64,000 nt of DNA, taken from assembly GCF_003122215.1 (NCBI RefSeq), contig NZ_QEYD01000005.1:124001-188000 (forward strand). The letters are read 5' to 3'. The position numbers and the translations under genes are program-made. Of this stretch, positions 41,650 through 51,389 are shown in pieces (within the stretch, counting starts at the first letter, position 1; every line of letters starts with the position of its first letter). The notes below the pieces were generated by a model that made no database searches, had not been told where the DNA came from, and saw nothing but the letters and a program-made list of their open reading frames with translations. Source of the DNA: Pararhodobacter marinus (lineage in GTDB: Bacteria > Pseudomonadota > Alphaproteobacteria > Rhodobacterales > Rhodobacteraceae).

Positions 41650-44235
41650 TTAGGCCACCGGGACGATCTCTTCGAATCCCAGCTTCGTGCCGCCCAGTTG
41701 ACGCAGCGCGCGGTTCCGGCAGCTCAGGACGAGGATCTGCAGATCGCCCGCCTGCGCATGCAGCGCGTCGAACATCGCCTCCATCCGCTCGTCATCGGTG
41801 AAGACCAGCGCATCGTCCAGGATCACCGGCGCGTGCTGTCCCTGCCGCGCCAGAAGCCGGGCAAAGGCCAGCCGGACCAGCAGCGCGATCTGCTCGCGCG
41901 TGCCGCCCGACAGCGTGCCGATGGCCTCGGCCCGGCCGTCGCGGATCAGCTCGACGGGCAGCAGGCTGTCGCCGTCGAATCGCAGCTCGGCACCGGGCCA
42001 CAGCAGCCGCAGCATCGGCCTGAGCTCGGCCAGAACCGGCTCGAAATAGCGATCACGGGCCGAAGACTGCGCCTCTTCCAGCGCCCCGATCAGCGCGTTC
42101 AGCACGTCAACCTCGTGGCGCAGCGCGTCGCGCATCCGTTCGGCCCGGCCCAGCCGCGCCTGCGTATCGACCAGCGTTTCCTCGATGCCTTCGCCCGACA
42201 GCGTCCCCACCGTCGCATCCAGAGCGGCCAGTTCGCGTTGCAACGCGTTCGCTTCCTCCTCGGTCCCGCGCATCACCGATTGCGCGCGGGCCAGCGCGGC
42301 GCGGCTGGCGTCGAGATCGGGGGCCGCGTCGCGCAGGGCGTCGCGCGCTGTCCGGGCTTCGGAAAGCGCCGCGCGCGCGGCCTCGAGCGCGTCATCCATG
42401 CCCGCGCCCTCGGGCAAGGTCGCCAGATGGGCGCGCGCTTCCTCCAGCCGACGCGCCAGCGAGTCGCGGTCGTGGCGCGCCCCGATGGCTGCTTCGCGCG
42501 CATGGTCGCGGGCGGTCCGCGCGCCTTCGGTGGCGATCTGTGATACAGCTTCGGCCCGGCGCGCGGTGTCGCGTGCCGCCTGCGCATCGGGCAAAGACGG
42601 GGCGTCGGCGGGCGCATCGTCGGCGGGTGCCAGGCGCGCGATCTCTGCCTTCAGCGCGTCGATCCCCTCGGGCGCAAGGCGGCGCAGGTCGTCGCTGGCC
42701 GCGCGCAGGGATTGCCCGGCCTCGATCCGCGCTCGCGCCGCCGCCCGCGCGCCCTCGGCCGCCTCGGCGCCCGCGCGCTGCAGGGCCGCAGCGAGGGCCG
42801 CGCGCGCCCGCGCCACGCGGGCGCTCGGATCGCCCGAGGCCGGCAGGATCCTGAGACGCCCCAGACCCGGCAGATCGAGCGCGGTGTCGCGCGGCACGCT
42901 GCGCGGCTCGGGTCCCAGCGGCGTGCCGTCGAGATGCAAATCGGGCGCCCCGGGTGCGGCGTCGAAAGCGATGCGCGGCGCGGCGGCCTCGGCCAGATCC
43001 TGCGCCACGGCCAGCTCGCGCGCGGCCTTGTCGATGGCGTCAAGCTGTGCCGCATCCGGGCCGGTTTCCGCCGCCTTGCGCAAATCCGGCAGCCTCTTGG
43101 CCAGCGCTTCGGCCTGCGCAAGATCGGCCTGCAACGCGGCGCGCCGCCTGTCGTTCTCCTGCCGGATCAGCGCGTCCTGCGCGGCCTGAACCTGCGCCTC
43201 GGCGCGTTGCAGATCCGCGCGCGCGGCCTGTTCCGCCTTCCCGGCATCGGTGAGCGTGGCCTCGGCGGCCGCGGCCTTGGCCTGCGCCGCGTCGGCCCGC
43301 GCGCCCGCCTCGTCCAGAGCGCGCGCCAGTTGCGCGACCTGTGCTTCGGTCTTTTCCCGGCCCGCGCGCTGATCTTCCAGTGTCCGGCAGGTCAACGCGG
43401 TATTCTGCAGGCGCTGTTCGGCCATCTGCAATTGCGCGGCGTGGCGGTCGGCGGCCTCGAACGCGGCCTGCGCCTGTTCCAGCCGCTGCTTGCGCAAGGC
43501 GACTTCGTCGGGCTCGGTCAGGGCCTGCAGCGACCGGCGCTTGGCGCGCCGCGCCTCCAGCGCCTCGCGCAGCCTTGCGGCGCGGGCCGAGAGCGCTTCG
43601 GCTTCCGACGACAGCGCCGCGACCTCTTTCTCGGCCGTGTCCAGAGGCCCGCCCGCCTTCGCGCCCCGCGTCGTCACCAGCCGGTCGCGGTCTTCGCGGG
43701 CGCGGGCCAGCGCGCGGTCCATCCGTTTGCCGCCGGTCATCGTCTCGATCTCGTCGGTGACCGAGGACAGAAGGTTCGCGCGCGAGGACTTCTCCTGCGC
43801 GTCCTTCTCGGCGAATTCCGTCAGGCCCTGCCGCACCCACAGCAAGCCCGTTGGCCCGCCCTTTTCCGGCGGCGTGGTCAGCGCGGCGATCCGGGCCTCG
43901 GCCTCGTCGGCCTTGGCCACCAGCGCCCCGTTGCGCCAGACCTCGGCATGGGCCTGCCGGCCCCAACGCTTGCGGATCTCCAGCCGCGCGCCGTCCTGCT
44001 CGATTTCCAGCGTGACCTCAGGATTGCCGCCCACATCGGGGGTCAGCGTGAAGCTCTTGTTCGTCGGGCGCGTCGTATGCTTGACGAACAGCGCGTACTG
44101 GATCGCCTCGAACAGCGTCGACTTGCCGCTTTCATTGGGCGCCGACAGCACGTTGACGCCGTCGCCGATGCCGTCCACCCGCACCGGGCGGGTGAACTGG
44201 CGCACATCGTTGAGCGTGACCGCGCGGATCTTCAT
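41650..44235 (-). CDS. SbcC/Rad50-like AAA ATPase (YhaN-type)
   Basis: An 861-residue SMC-like protein. The Walker A APNESGKST (32-40) lies in a head domain starting MKIRAVTLNDVRQF. A long Ala/Arg/Glu-rich coiled coil follows (about 160-700), and the C-terminal head holds signature TLSGGTREQIALLVRLAFARLL and Walker B PVILDDALVFTDD. It is shorter than E. coli SbcC (about 1,050) and lacks a visible zinc-hook CxxC, matching the YhaN subgroup. It probably forms a nuclease complex with the adjacent SbcD-like protein, whose stop overlaps its start by four bases. Confidence 0.87.
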   Translation of the reverse strand: MKIRAVTLNDVRQFTRPVRVDGIGDGVNVLSAPNESGKSTLFEAIQYALFVKHTTRPTNKSFTLTPDVGGNPEVTLEIEQDGARLEIRKRWGRQAHAEVWRNGALVAKADEAEARIAALTTPPEKGGPTGLLWVRQGLTEFAEKDAQEKSSRANLLSSVTDEIETMTGGKRMDRALARAREDRDRLVTTRGAKAGGPLDTAEKEVAALSSEAEALSARAARLREALEARRAKRRSLQALTEPDEVALRKQRLEQAQAAFEAADRHAAQLQMAEQRLQNTALTCRTLEDQRAGREKTEAQVAQLARALDEAGARADAAQAKAAAAEATLTDAGKAEQAARADLQRAEAQVQAAQDALIRQENDRRRAALQADLAQAEALAKRLPDLRKAAETGPDAAQLDAIDKAARELAVAQDLAEAAAPRIAFDAAPGAPDLHLDGTPLGPEPRSVPRDTALDLPGLGRLRILPASGDPSARVARARAALAAALQRAGAEAAEGARAAARARIEAGQSLRAASDDLRRLAPEGIDALKAEIARLAPADDAPADAPSLPDAQAARDTARRAEAVSQIATEGARTARDHAREAAIGARHDRDSLARRLEEARAHLATLPEGAGMDDALEAARAALSEARTARDALRDAAPDLDASRAALARAQSVMRGTEEEANALQRELAALDATVGTLSGEGIEETLVDTQARLGRAERMRDALRHEVDVLNALIGALEEAQSSARDRYFEPVLAELRPMLRLLWPGAELRFDGDSLLPVELIRDGRAEAIGTLSGGTREQIALLVRLAFARLLARQGQHAPVILDDALVFTDDERMEAMFDALHAQAGDLQILVLSCRNRALRQLGGTKLGFEEIVPVA

Positions 44236-45359
44236 GCGTCGTCCGCCAGATAGGAATAGAGCCGGTTGAGCGCCCCCGACGCGATCCGCCGCTCGGACTC
44301 GGCCAACGCCGGATCGCCCGCTTGCGCGGCCAGCCGGTCGGCGGCAGCCCTGAGCGCGCCGCCATGGTCAAGCTGATCAAGATCGGCTTCGGTGATCTCG
44401 GTATCCAGCATCGCGGTCTCCAGCCGGAAATGCGCGAAATCGGGTTCCGCCTGACGCGCGGCGGCGCGCAGGGCCTGCTGGGCTTCCAGCGTCGCCCGCC
44501 CGCGCGCATGGATGCGCAACAGATGATCGCGCCGCGCCGCGCCCGGGGGCGGCAGCAGCGCATCCAGAACGCCGGGCGCGTCCTGTCCCGGCACAAGGTC
44601 CAGTTCGGCCTCGGCCCAGTGGAAAGTCCCTGTTTCGACCGTCTTCACCACGGGCGCTTCGCCCCTCAGCGTGACGGCCAGACAGGCGCCGCGCCCGGTG
44701 TGGCGGAATTCCTCGAATTCCGGGGTGCCGCTATAGGCGGTGCGGGGGCCGACCTGTTTCTGCCCGTGCCAATCCCCAAGCGCCAGATAGGCGAGACCCG
44801 CGCTTTGCGCGCGGTCGGGCGGGATGATGCCCTCGTCGCGGGTATCTTCTGAAAAGCTCTGGATCCCGCCATGCGCCAGCCCCAGCCGCAGATCACCCTC
44901 GGGCGTGGCGGCGCCGGTCATCCATTGGGTCAGGTCGCGCCCGGCGTGGCGGCGGGGCAGGGGGGCGGGCAACAGCGTCACGCCCGGCGCGATCCGCTCG
45001 GGCGCCTCGCGCGTCAGGAGCCGCAGATTGCCCGGCGCCTGCCGCGCCAGATCTTCCCACAAGGCCTCGGCCCCCAGTGAATCGTGGTTGCCGGGCAAAA
45101 GCCACCATGTCAGCGACGCGTCGTCGGCCATCGCGTGCAGCGCCTGCCTGAGCGTGGCCTCGGCCGGAGTTTCGGTGTCGAACGTGTCACCCGCCAGCAG
45201 GATGTCGCGCGCGCCGTGATCGCGCGCGGCCTGCGCCAGCCGGGCGATGATCTGGTGGCGGGCCTCGATCAGCCGCCCGCGCAGCGCCTCGGGCAGATTG
45301 CCGAAACGGCGCCCCAGATGCAGGTCGGCGGAGTGCAGGAAGGTAAAGGCGTCGGCCAT
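44232..45359 (-). CDS. SbcD-like metallophosphoesterase (YhaO-type exonuclease)
   Basis: A 375-residue calcineurin-like phosphoesterase with FLHSADLHLGRRFG (Asp12, His14), LAGDTFD (Asp58), PGNHDSLG (90-96) and LGLAHGGI and ALGDWHGQ downstream. This is the Mre11/SbcD metal-binding set. The C-terminal third is a capping region. It is the nuclease partner of the ATPase encoded next, the pair being equivalent to YhaO/YhaN of Bacillus. The genes are coupled by a four-base overlap. Confidence 0.88.
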   Translation of the reverse strand: MADAFTFLHSADLHLGRRFGNLPEALRGRLIEARHQIIARLAQAARDHGARDILLAGDTFDTETPAEATLRQALHAMADDASLTWWLLPGNHDSLGAEALWEDLARQAPGNLRLLTREAPERIAPGVTLLPAPLPRRHAGRDLTQWMTGAATPEGDLRLGLAHGGIQSFSEDTRDEGIIPPDRAQSAGLAYLALGDWHGQKQVGPRTAYSGTPEFEEFRHTGRGACLAVTLRGEAPVVKTVETGTFHWAEAELDLVPGQDAPGVLDALLPPPGAARRDHLLRIHARGRATLEAQQALRAAARQAEPDFAHFRLETAMLDTEITEADLDQLDHGGALRAAADRLAAQAGDPALAESERRIASGALNRLYSYLADDA

Positions 45360-45727
45360 GAATCGCGGCGTGTCCGGGCGGTGACTGGATCAGGCCGCAC
45401 GGTGGGCGAAATCGCGCCCGGCGACAAGGTCCGGGCCTCGTGGCTGAACATGATTCTGCAAATCACCGAGCCGTCAGGGCAATCAATTCCGCGCGATGGC
45501 ATGATTTGCGCGCCCAGAATTGCCGCGACGTAAGGCCGCGTGCGCCCAAGGATTGGGCAAAGCCGGCCTGACGCGGGAAATGCGACCAATAAATCGCCAC
45601 ATCCGACAGGACCCGGTCCTAGCGTTGCGCAGGGCGGTGCGCCGTCCGACCACGGTTTCCGCCCCGCGCAGGCCCTGCGCCGCAACGGGTTCAACAACGG
45701 TAAAAAACACAACAGGACTGGGGACTT
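45360..45727. promoter_or_regulatory. Divergent intergenic region upstream of urtA
   Basis: 368 bases between the SbcD-like gene and urtA. TGATT-CTGCA-AATCA (45451-45465) is a perfect 5-bp-arm dyad that could be an operator. I looked for sigma54 elements, expected for nitrogen control, and found near misses only, with wrong spacing. Confidence 0.3.
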
Positions 45728-47005
45728 ATGAAAAAGTTGCTGCTTACCACCGCTTTGTGCGCGGGTGTCGCCACCGGGGCTGTCGCGCAGGAGGATCCGA
45801 TCCGCGTCGGTATCCTGCATTCGCTGTCGGGCACGATGGCGATTTCGGAAACCACGCTGCGCGACGTCATGCTGATGCTGATCGAGCAACAGAACGAGGA
45901 AGGCGGCGTGCTGGGCCGTCCGCTGGAAGCCGTGGTCGTCGATCCGGCCTCGGACTGGCCGCGTTTCGCCGAACTGGCGCGTGAACTGATCGAGGGCGAG
46001 GGCGTCGCCGCCGTGTTCGGCTGCTGGACCTCGGTGTCGCGCAAATCCGTGCTGCCGGTCTTCGAAGAGCTGAATTCGATCCTGTTCTACCCGGTCCAGT
46101 ACGAGGGGCAGGAATCGCAGCGCAATGTCTTCTACACCGGCGCCGCGCCCAACCAGCAGGCGATCCCGGCGGTCGATTACCTGCTTGAGAACGGGGTCGA
46201 GCGCTTCTACCTCGCCGGCACCGACTACGTCTATCCACGCACCACGAACCAGATCCTCGAAGCCTATCTGATGGCGCAGGGCGTGGCGGCGGAAGACATC
46301 ATCATCAACTACACCCCGTTCGGCCATTCCGACTGGCAGACCATCGTGTCGGAAATCCGCGACTTCGGCTCGACCGGCCGTCCCGCCGCCGTGGTCTCGA
46401 CCATCAACGGCGACGCCAACGTGCCGTTCTACAACGAGCTGGCCGCGCAGGGCATCTCGGCCGAGGACATCCCCGTCATCGCCTTCTCGGTGGGTGAAGA
46501 GGAACTCGCGGGCATCGATACCGGCCCGCTGGTCGGCCACCTCGCCGCGTGGAACTACTTCATGTCGGTCGATACCGATGAAAACCTGGACTTCATCGAT
46601 GCGTGGCACGCCTATATCGGCGACGACAGCCGCGTGACGAACGACCCGATGGAAGCCCATTACATCGGCTTCAACATGTGGGTCGAAGCGGTCGAGGCCG
46701 CCGGCACCACCGATGCCGATGCCGTCATCGACGCGATGATCGGCGTGGCGGTGCCGAACCTGACGGGCGGTATCAGCTCGATGGGCGCGAACCACCACAT
46801 CACCAAGCCCGTGCTGATCGGCGAGATCCAGGATGACGGTCAGTTCGACGTCGTGTGGGAAACCCCGGGCCTTGTGCTGGGCGACGAATGGTCCGACTTC
46901 GTCGAGGATTCCGCCCCGCTGATCGCGGATTGGCGCGCCCCGCTGTCCTGCGGCAACTTCAACACCGAGACCGGCACCTGCGGCGGCTCGGAGATGGCCC
47001 AGTAA
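45728..47005 (+). CDS. urtA: Urea ABC transporter substrate-binding protein
   Basis: A 425-residue Leu/Ile/Val-type binding protein with signal peptide ending AVAQ (about residue 21). UrtA landmarks are IRVGILHSLSGTMAISE, FGCWTSVSRKSVLPVFE, FYPVQYEGQE and the C-terminal PGLVLGDEWSDF. It binds urea in the periplasm. It begins the urtABCDE operon and is followed by a 195-base gap that holds a bulged hairpin. Confidence 0.95.
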   Translation: MKKLLLTTALCAGVATGAVAQEDPIRVGILHSLSGTMAISETTLRDVMLMLIEQQNEEGGVLGRPLEAVVVDPASDWPRFAELARELIEGEGVAAVFGCWTSVSRKSVLPVFEELNSILFYPVQYEGQESQRNVFYTGAAPNQQAIPAVDYLLENGVERFYLAGTDYVYPRTTNQILEAYLMAQGVAAEDIIINYTPFGHSDWQTIVSEIRDFGSTGRPAAVVSTINGDANVPFYNELAAQGISAEDIPVIAFSVGEEELAGIDTGPLVGHLAAWNYFMSVDTDENLDFIDAWHAYIGDDSRVTNDPMEAHYIGFNMWVEAVEAAGTTDADAVIDAMIGVAVPNLTGGISSMGANHHITKPVLIGEIQDDGQFDVVWETPGLVLGDEWSDFVEDSAPLIADWRAPLSCGNFNTETGTCGGSEMAQ

Positions 47006-47028
47006 CTCCCTGTGACCGGGGGAGGTTC
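47003..47028 (+). terminator. Bulged stem-loop at the 3' end of urtA
   Basis: AACTCCC and GGGAGGTT pair with one bulged G around TGTGACC at the urtA stop codon. It may limit read-through into urtB. The structure is imperfect, so confidence is low. Confidence 0.35.
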
Positions 47029-47200
47029 GTGCGCCTTCCCCGGATTTTTCCTCACAGCCCGACACCGCGCCGCGCGGCCTTCCGCCCGGCGCCCCTGACC
47101 AGACCTCGCGTCGGAACGCCCCTCGGCGGACCGGCCCAGACCTACCGGGTGCCCGCGCCGTCGCCCCGCCGACACCGCCGCACCGTATTCCGGGGACTTC

Positions 47201-48811
47201 ATGCTTTTGCGCCCTTATCTGCGTCTTCTGGCGCTGTGCCTGGCGATGCTCACGCCCCTCGCAGCCTCTGCCCAGACCCTTGACGAGCTGGTCGCCCGGC
47301 TGCCCGATGGCAGCTATGACGACCGCGCCGCCGTGGTGGCCGAGATCGCCGCGACCGGCGATCCGCGCGCGCTGGCCGTGCTCGAGGCGCTGCTCGAAGG
47401 CGAGCTCGAGCAACGCAATTCCGACGGCCGGATCGTCATCGTCGGGGGCACCCGACGCGCGCCCACCGGCACCGATGCGCTGACCGGCGAAGAACTGGGC
47501 GAGCTGGGGCGCCGCGCGACCGAGCGTATTCGCGTCAATAACAGCCTGCGCCGGACGATCCGTACCGCGATGGGCGTGATGACCCTGCGCGACCCCGACC
47601 CCGCGCGCCGTCTCGCCGCCGCCGAAGCCGCGTTGCGCAGTCCCGCCGTCGAACAGCTCGACGCGCTCGACGCCGCGATGCAGGCCGAGGAACTGGACTA
47701 TATCCGCGAGGCGCAGACGCTGGCCCATGCCGCGACGATCCTTGCGTCCGACGCCGATACCGAGACCAAGATCGAGGCTGTCGGCGTGATCGCCGGTGCG
47801 CCCGCGCTGACCGTGCAATCGACCCTCAACGCCTACCGCGCCGCCGAGGACCCTGCGCTGGCCGAAGCCGTCGCCGATGCCATCGACGCCGCCGAGCGCC
47901 GTCAGGCACTCTGGGGACAGGCGCAGAACCTGTGGTTCGGCCTGTCGCTGGGATCGGTGCTGCTGCTCGCCGCCATCGGGCTTGCGATCACCTTCGGCGT
48001 GATGGGCGTCATCAACCTTGCCCATGGCGAGCTGGTGATGCTGGGCGCCTACACGACCTTCGTGGTGCAGGAAACGATCCGCACCCATGCCCCCGAATAT
48101 TTCGGCTGGTCGCTGGCGATCGCTGTGCCGCTGGCCTTTCTGTTCGTTGGCGCGGTCGGGGTCGCCATCGAACGCGGCATCGTGCGCCATCTCTATGGCC
48201 GCCCGCTGGAGACCCTGCTGGCGACATGGGGCGTCAGTCTGATCCTGCAACAGGCGGTGCGCTCCGTTTTCGGCCCCACCAACCGCGAGGTCGGCACGCC
48301 CGACTGGATGTCGGGCGCCTTCCAGCTGGGCGAGATGACGGTGACCTGGCCGCGCGTCGCCATTGTCGTCTTTTCGCTTACCGTGTTCTTCGGCCTGCTT
48401 CTGACCATGCGCTATTCGGCCATGGGGCTGCAGATGCGCGCGGTCACGCAAAACCGCGCCATGGCCGCCAATCTGGGCATCCGCACTGGCCGCGTCGACG
48501 CGCTGACCTTCGGTCTTGGCGCGGGGATCGCCGGGCTTGCGGGCGTGGCACTCAGCCAGATCGACAACGTCTCGCCCAATCTGGGGCAGGGCTACATCAT
48601 CGACAGCTTCCTTGTCGTTGTGTTCGGCGGCGTGGGCAACCTGTGGGGCACGCTGGCTGCCGCGATGAGCCTCGGCGTGGCGAACAAGTTCCTCGAACCC
48701 TGGGCGGGCGCCGTGCTGGGCAAGATCCTGATCCTGATCTTCATCATTCTCTTCATCCAGAAACGTCCGCGCGGCCTGTTCCCGCAACGCGGCCGCGCCG
48801 CCGAGGGCTGA
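47201..48811 (+). CDS. urtB: Urea ABC transporter permease UrtB
   Basis: A 536-residue protein with a cleavable signal (LAASAQ), a periplasmic N-terminal region of about 220 residues, then a LivH-type permease beginning around residue 245 (LWFGLSLGSVLLLAAIGLAITFGVMGVINLAHGELVMLGAY). The extra N-terminal domain is typical of UrtB and absent from LivH. It forms the channel with UrtC. It lies five bases before urtC. Confidence 0.95.
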   Translation: MLLRPYLRLLALCLAMLTPLAASAQTLDELVARLPDGSYDDRAAVVAEIAATGDPRALAVLEALLEGELEQRNSDGRIVIVGGTRRAPTGTDALTGEELGELGRRATERIRVNNSLRRTIRTAMGVMTLRDPDPARRLAAAEAALRSPAVEQLDALDAAMQAEELDYIREAQTLAHAATILASDADTETKIEAVGVIAGAPALTVQSTLNAYRAAEDPALAEAVADAIDAAERRQALWGQAQNLWFGLSLGSVLLLAAIGLAITFGVMGVINLAHGELVMLGAYTTFVVQETIRTHAPEYFGWSLAIAVPLAFLFVGAVGVAIERGIVRHLYGRPLETLLATWGVSLILQQAVRSVFGPTNREVGTPDWMSGAFQLGEMTVTWPRVAIVVFSLTVFFGLLLTMRYSAMGLQMRAVTQNRAMAANLGIRTGRVDALTFGLGAGIAGLAGVALSQIDNVSPNLGQGYIIDSFLVVVFGGVGNLWGTLAAAMSLGVANKFLEPWAGAVLGKILILIFIILFIQKRPRGLFPQRGRAAEG

Positions 48812-48815
48812 GACC

Positions 48816-49922
48816 ATGAGCAAACTCATCGACCTGCGCATGGGCCTGTTCCTGGCCGCGCTTTTCATCGTCACCGTTCTGGTGCCCATCGCCTCGACGC
48901 TGGACGAAGGCTCGGCCGTCGCGATCCCCAGCTACCTGATCCCGCTGATGGGTAAATACCTGTGCTACGCGATCCTCGCCGTCGCGCTCGATCTGTGCTG
49001 GGGCTATGCGGGCATCCTGTCGCTGGGCCACGGCGCCTTTTTCGCGCTGGGGGGCTATGCCATCGGTATGCACCTCATGCGCGAGATCGGCGCGCGCGGC
49101 GTCTATGCCAACCCGGACCTGCCCGATTTCATGGTGTTCCTGGGCTGGGACGAATTGCCGTGGTTCTGGTACGGCTTCGACTGGTTCCCCTTCGCCGCCG
49201 TGATGGCGCTGCTGGTGCCCGGCGCGCTGGCCTTCGTCTTCGGCTGGTTCGCTTTCCGCTCGCGCGTGTCCGGGGTCTACCTGTCGATCATCACCCAGGC
49301 GCTGACCTTCGCCCTGCTCCTGGCCTTTTTCCGCAACGAGATGGGCTTTGGTGGCAATAACGGACTGACCGATTTCCGCGACGTGCTGGGCTTTTCTCTG
49401 TCCGCCCCCTCGACCCGCATCGCGCTTTTCGTGCTGACGGCCCTCGCGCTGGCGGCCTGTTTGGTGATCGCCAAGGCGATCACCGTCTCGAAGGCGGGCA
49501 AGGTGCTGGTCGCGGTACGTGACGCCGAAAGCCGCACGCGTTTCATGGGCTACCGGGTCGAGAATTACTCGGTCTTCGTCTTCACCGTCTCGGCGATGAT
49601 GGCGGGGCTTGCGGGCGCGCTCTACGTGCCGCAGGTCGGCATCATCAATCCCGGAGAATTCGCGCCCGCCAATTCCATCGAGATCGTCGTCTGGGTGGCT
49701 CTGGGTGGACGCGGCACGCTGGTCGGCGCGGCCATCGGCGCGCTGGTCGTGGTGGCGGTCGAAAGCTGGCTCACCGCCAATTTCCCCGACCTTTGGCTCT
49801 TCGCGCTGGGCGCGCTGTTCATCGTGGTCGTGCTGTGGATGCCGAACGGCATCCTCGGGCTCGTTGAAAAGCTCAGATTCCGGCGCGCGAAAGCCCCGGC
49901 AAAGACGGAGGCCCCGGCATGA
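48816..49922 (+). CDS. urtC: Urea ABC transporter permease UrtC
   Basis: A 368-residue LivM-type permease. Key blocks are YAILAVALDLCWGYAGILSLGHGAFFALGGYAIGMHLMR, FGGNNGLTDFRDVLGF and the C-terminal LGALFIVVVLWMPNGILGL. It pairs with UrtB. Its stop overlaps the urtD start by four bases. Confidence 0.95.
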   Translation: MSKLIDLRMGLFLAALFIVTVLVPIASTLDEGSAVAIPSYLIPLMGKYLCYAILAVALDLCWGYAGILSLGHGAFFALGGYAIGMHLMREIGARGVYANPDLPDFMVFLGWDELPWFWYGFDWFPFAAVMALLVPGALAFVFGWFAFRSRVSGVYLSIITQALTFALLLAFFRNEMGFGGNNGLTDFRDVLGFSLSAPSTRIALFVLTALALAACLVIAKAITVSKAGKVLVAVRDAESRTRFMGYRVENYSVFVFTVSAMMAGLAGALYVPQVGIINPGEFAPANSIEIVVWVALGGRGTLVGAAIGALVVVAVESWLTANFPDLWLFALGALFIVVVLWMPNGILGLVEKLRFRRAKAPAKTEAPA

Positions 49923-50656
49923 GCGCGCAACTCTTCCTCGACGGCGTGCATCGCAGCTTCGACGGCTTCAAGGCGATCAACAACCTGACCCTGTCGGTGG
50001 ACAAGGGCGACCTCAGGGCGGTGATCGGCCCCAACGGCGCGGGCAAGACGACGATGATGGACATCATCACCGGCAAGACGCGACCGGATGGCGGCGAGGT
50101 CTTGTGGAACATGTCCACCGACCTGACCCGGCTTGACGAGGCCGCGGTCGCCAATCTCGGCATCGGGCGCAAGTTCCAGAAACCCACCGTGTTCGAAACC
50201 CATTCGGTCGAGGACAACATCCGCCTTGCCCTGAAGGCGCCGCGCGGGGTCTTCGCCACGCTGTTCCACCGCTCGGACAAGGCCGAAGAGGCGCGGGTGA
50301 CCGCGCTTCTCGACCAGATCCGACTCACGCATCTGCGGACCGAGGACGCGGCCAATCTCAGCCACGGCCAGAAGCAATGGCTGGAAATCGGGATGCTGCT
50401 GGCGCAGGAACCCGACCTGCTTCTGGTCGACGAACCGGCGGCGGGGATGACCGATGCCGAAACGATGGAAACCGCCGAGCTGCTGAAATCCATCGCCGGC
50501 CAGCGCACCGTGATCGTGGTCGAACACGACATGGATTTCGTCCGCGCGCTCGATTGCCGGGTCACGGTGCTGCATCAGGGCTCGGTGCTGGCCGAAGGCT
50601 CGCTCGACCATGTCTCGGCGCGCGACGATGTCATCGAAGTCTATCTGGGGCGCTGA
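49919..50656 (+). CDS. urtD: Urea ABC transporter ATPase UrtD
   Basis: A 245-residue LivG-type ATPase with Walker A GPNGAGKTT, signature NLSHGQKQWLEIGMLLA (the LSHGQ form typical of this group) and Walker B LLLVDEPAAGMTD. It is one of two ATPases driving urea uptake and is followed three bases later by urtE. Confidence 0.95.
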   Translation: MSAQLFLDGVHRSFDGFKAINNLTLSVDKGDLRAVIGPNGAGKTTMMDIITGKTRPDGGEVLWNMSTDLTRLDEAAVANLGIGRKFQKPTVFETHSVEDNIRLALKAPRGVFATLFHRSDKAEEARVTALLDQIRLTHLRTEDAANLSHGQKQWLEIGMLLAQEPDLLLVDEPAAGMTDAETMETAELLKSIAGQRTVIVVEHDMDFVRALDCRVTVLHQGSVLAEGSLDHVSARDDVIEVYLGR

Positions 50657-50659
50657 GAG

Positions 50660-51361
50660 ATGCTGGAAATCAAGGACCTGACGCTTCATTACGGCGCAGC
50701 CCAGGCGCTCAAGGGCATCTCGCTCACCGCAGAAGAGGGCAAGATCACCACCGTTCTGGGGCGCAACGGCGTGGGCAAGACGTCGCTCATGCGCGCCATC
50801 GTCGGGCGACACCCGGCCTCGGGCGGGACGATCACCTGGAAGGGCGAGACGATAGGCCGGCTCTCGCCGCCCGAACGCGCCAAGCGCGGCATCGCCTATG
50901 TGCCGCAGGGGCGCGAGATCTTCCCCCTCCTGACCGTGCGCGAGAATCTCGAAGCCGCCTATGCCACCCTGCCGCGCGGGCAGCGCAAGACACCCGACGC
51001 GGTGTTCGAACTCTTCCCGGTCTTGTTGCAGATGATGAACCGGCGGGGCGGCGACCTCTCGGGCGGTCAGCAACAACAACTCGCCATCGGCCGCGCCATG
51101 GTCATGCAACCCCGCCTCCTGGTGCTGGATGAGCCGACCGAAGGCATCCAGCCGTCGATCATCAAGGATATCGGCCGCGCCATTGAATACCTGCGCGACC
51201 AGTTCGGCATGGCGGTGGTTCTGGTGGAACAGTATTTCGACTTCGCCAGCGCGCTTGCGGACAGCTTCGTGGTGCTGGACCGGGGCGAGGCCGTCATGGC
51301 CGGCGACAAAGCCGACATCGCCGCGAAGGACGCCGAGCTCCGCCGCTGGCTCACCGTCTGA
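50660..51361 (+). CDS. urtE: Urea ABC transporter ATPase UrtE
   Basis: A 233-residue LivF-type ATPase with Walker A GRNGVGKTS, signature LSGGQQQQLAIGRAMV and Walker B LLVLDEPTEGIQPS, where EGIQPS is the UrtE/LivF hallmark. It is the last gene of the operon. Urease structural and accessory genes, which follow urt in many relatives, are absent; the next gene is nagA. Confidence 0.95.
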   Translation: MLEIKDLTLHYGAAQALKGISLTAEEGKITTVLGRNGVGKTSLMRAIVGRHPASGGTITWKGETIGRLSPPERAKRGIAYVPQGREIFPLLTVRENLEAAYATLPRGQRKTPDAVFELFPVLLQMMNRRGGDLSGGQQQQLAIGRAMVMQPRLLVLDEPTEGIQPSIIKDIGRAIEYLRDQFGMAVVLVEQYFDFASALADSFVVLDRGEAVMAGDKADIAAKDAELRRWLTV

Positions 51362-51389
51362 GGACATGCGCCCGGCGTCGTGGTCGGCT

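Noticed and set aside
45430-45520. Sigma54-like promoter for urtA
   Set aside because: TGGC and TGC elements are present, but the spacing between GG and GC is four bases too long in one case and two too short in the other.
45269-48889. Minus-strand open frame of 1,206 codons opposite urtA and urtB
   Set aside because: An antisense shadow of well-conserved urea transporter genes, with the same low-complexity composition as other shadows.
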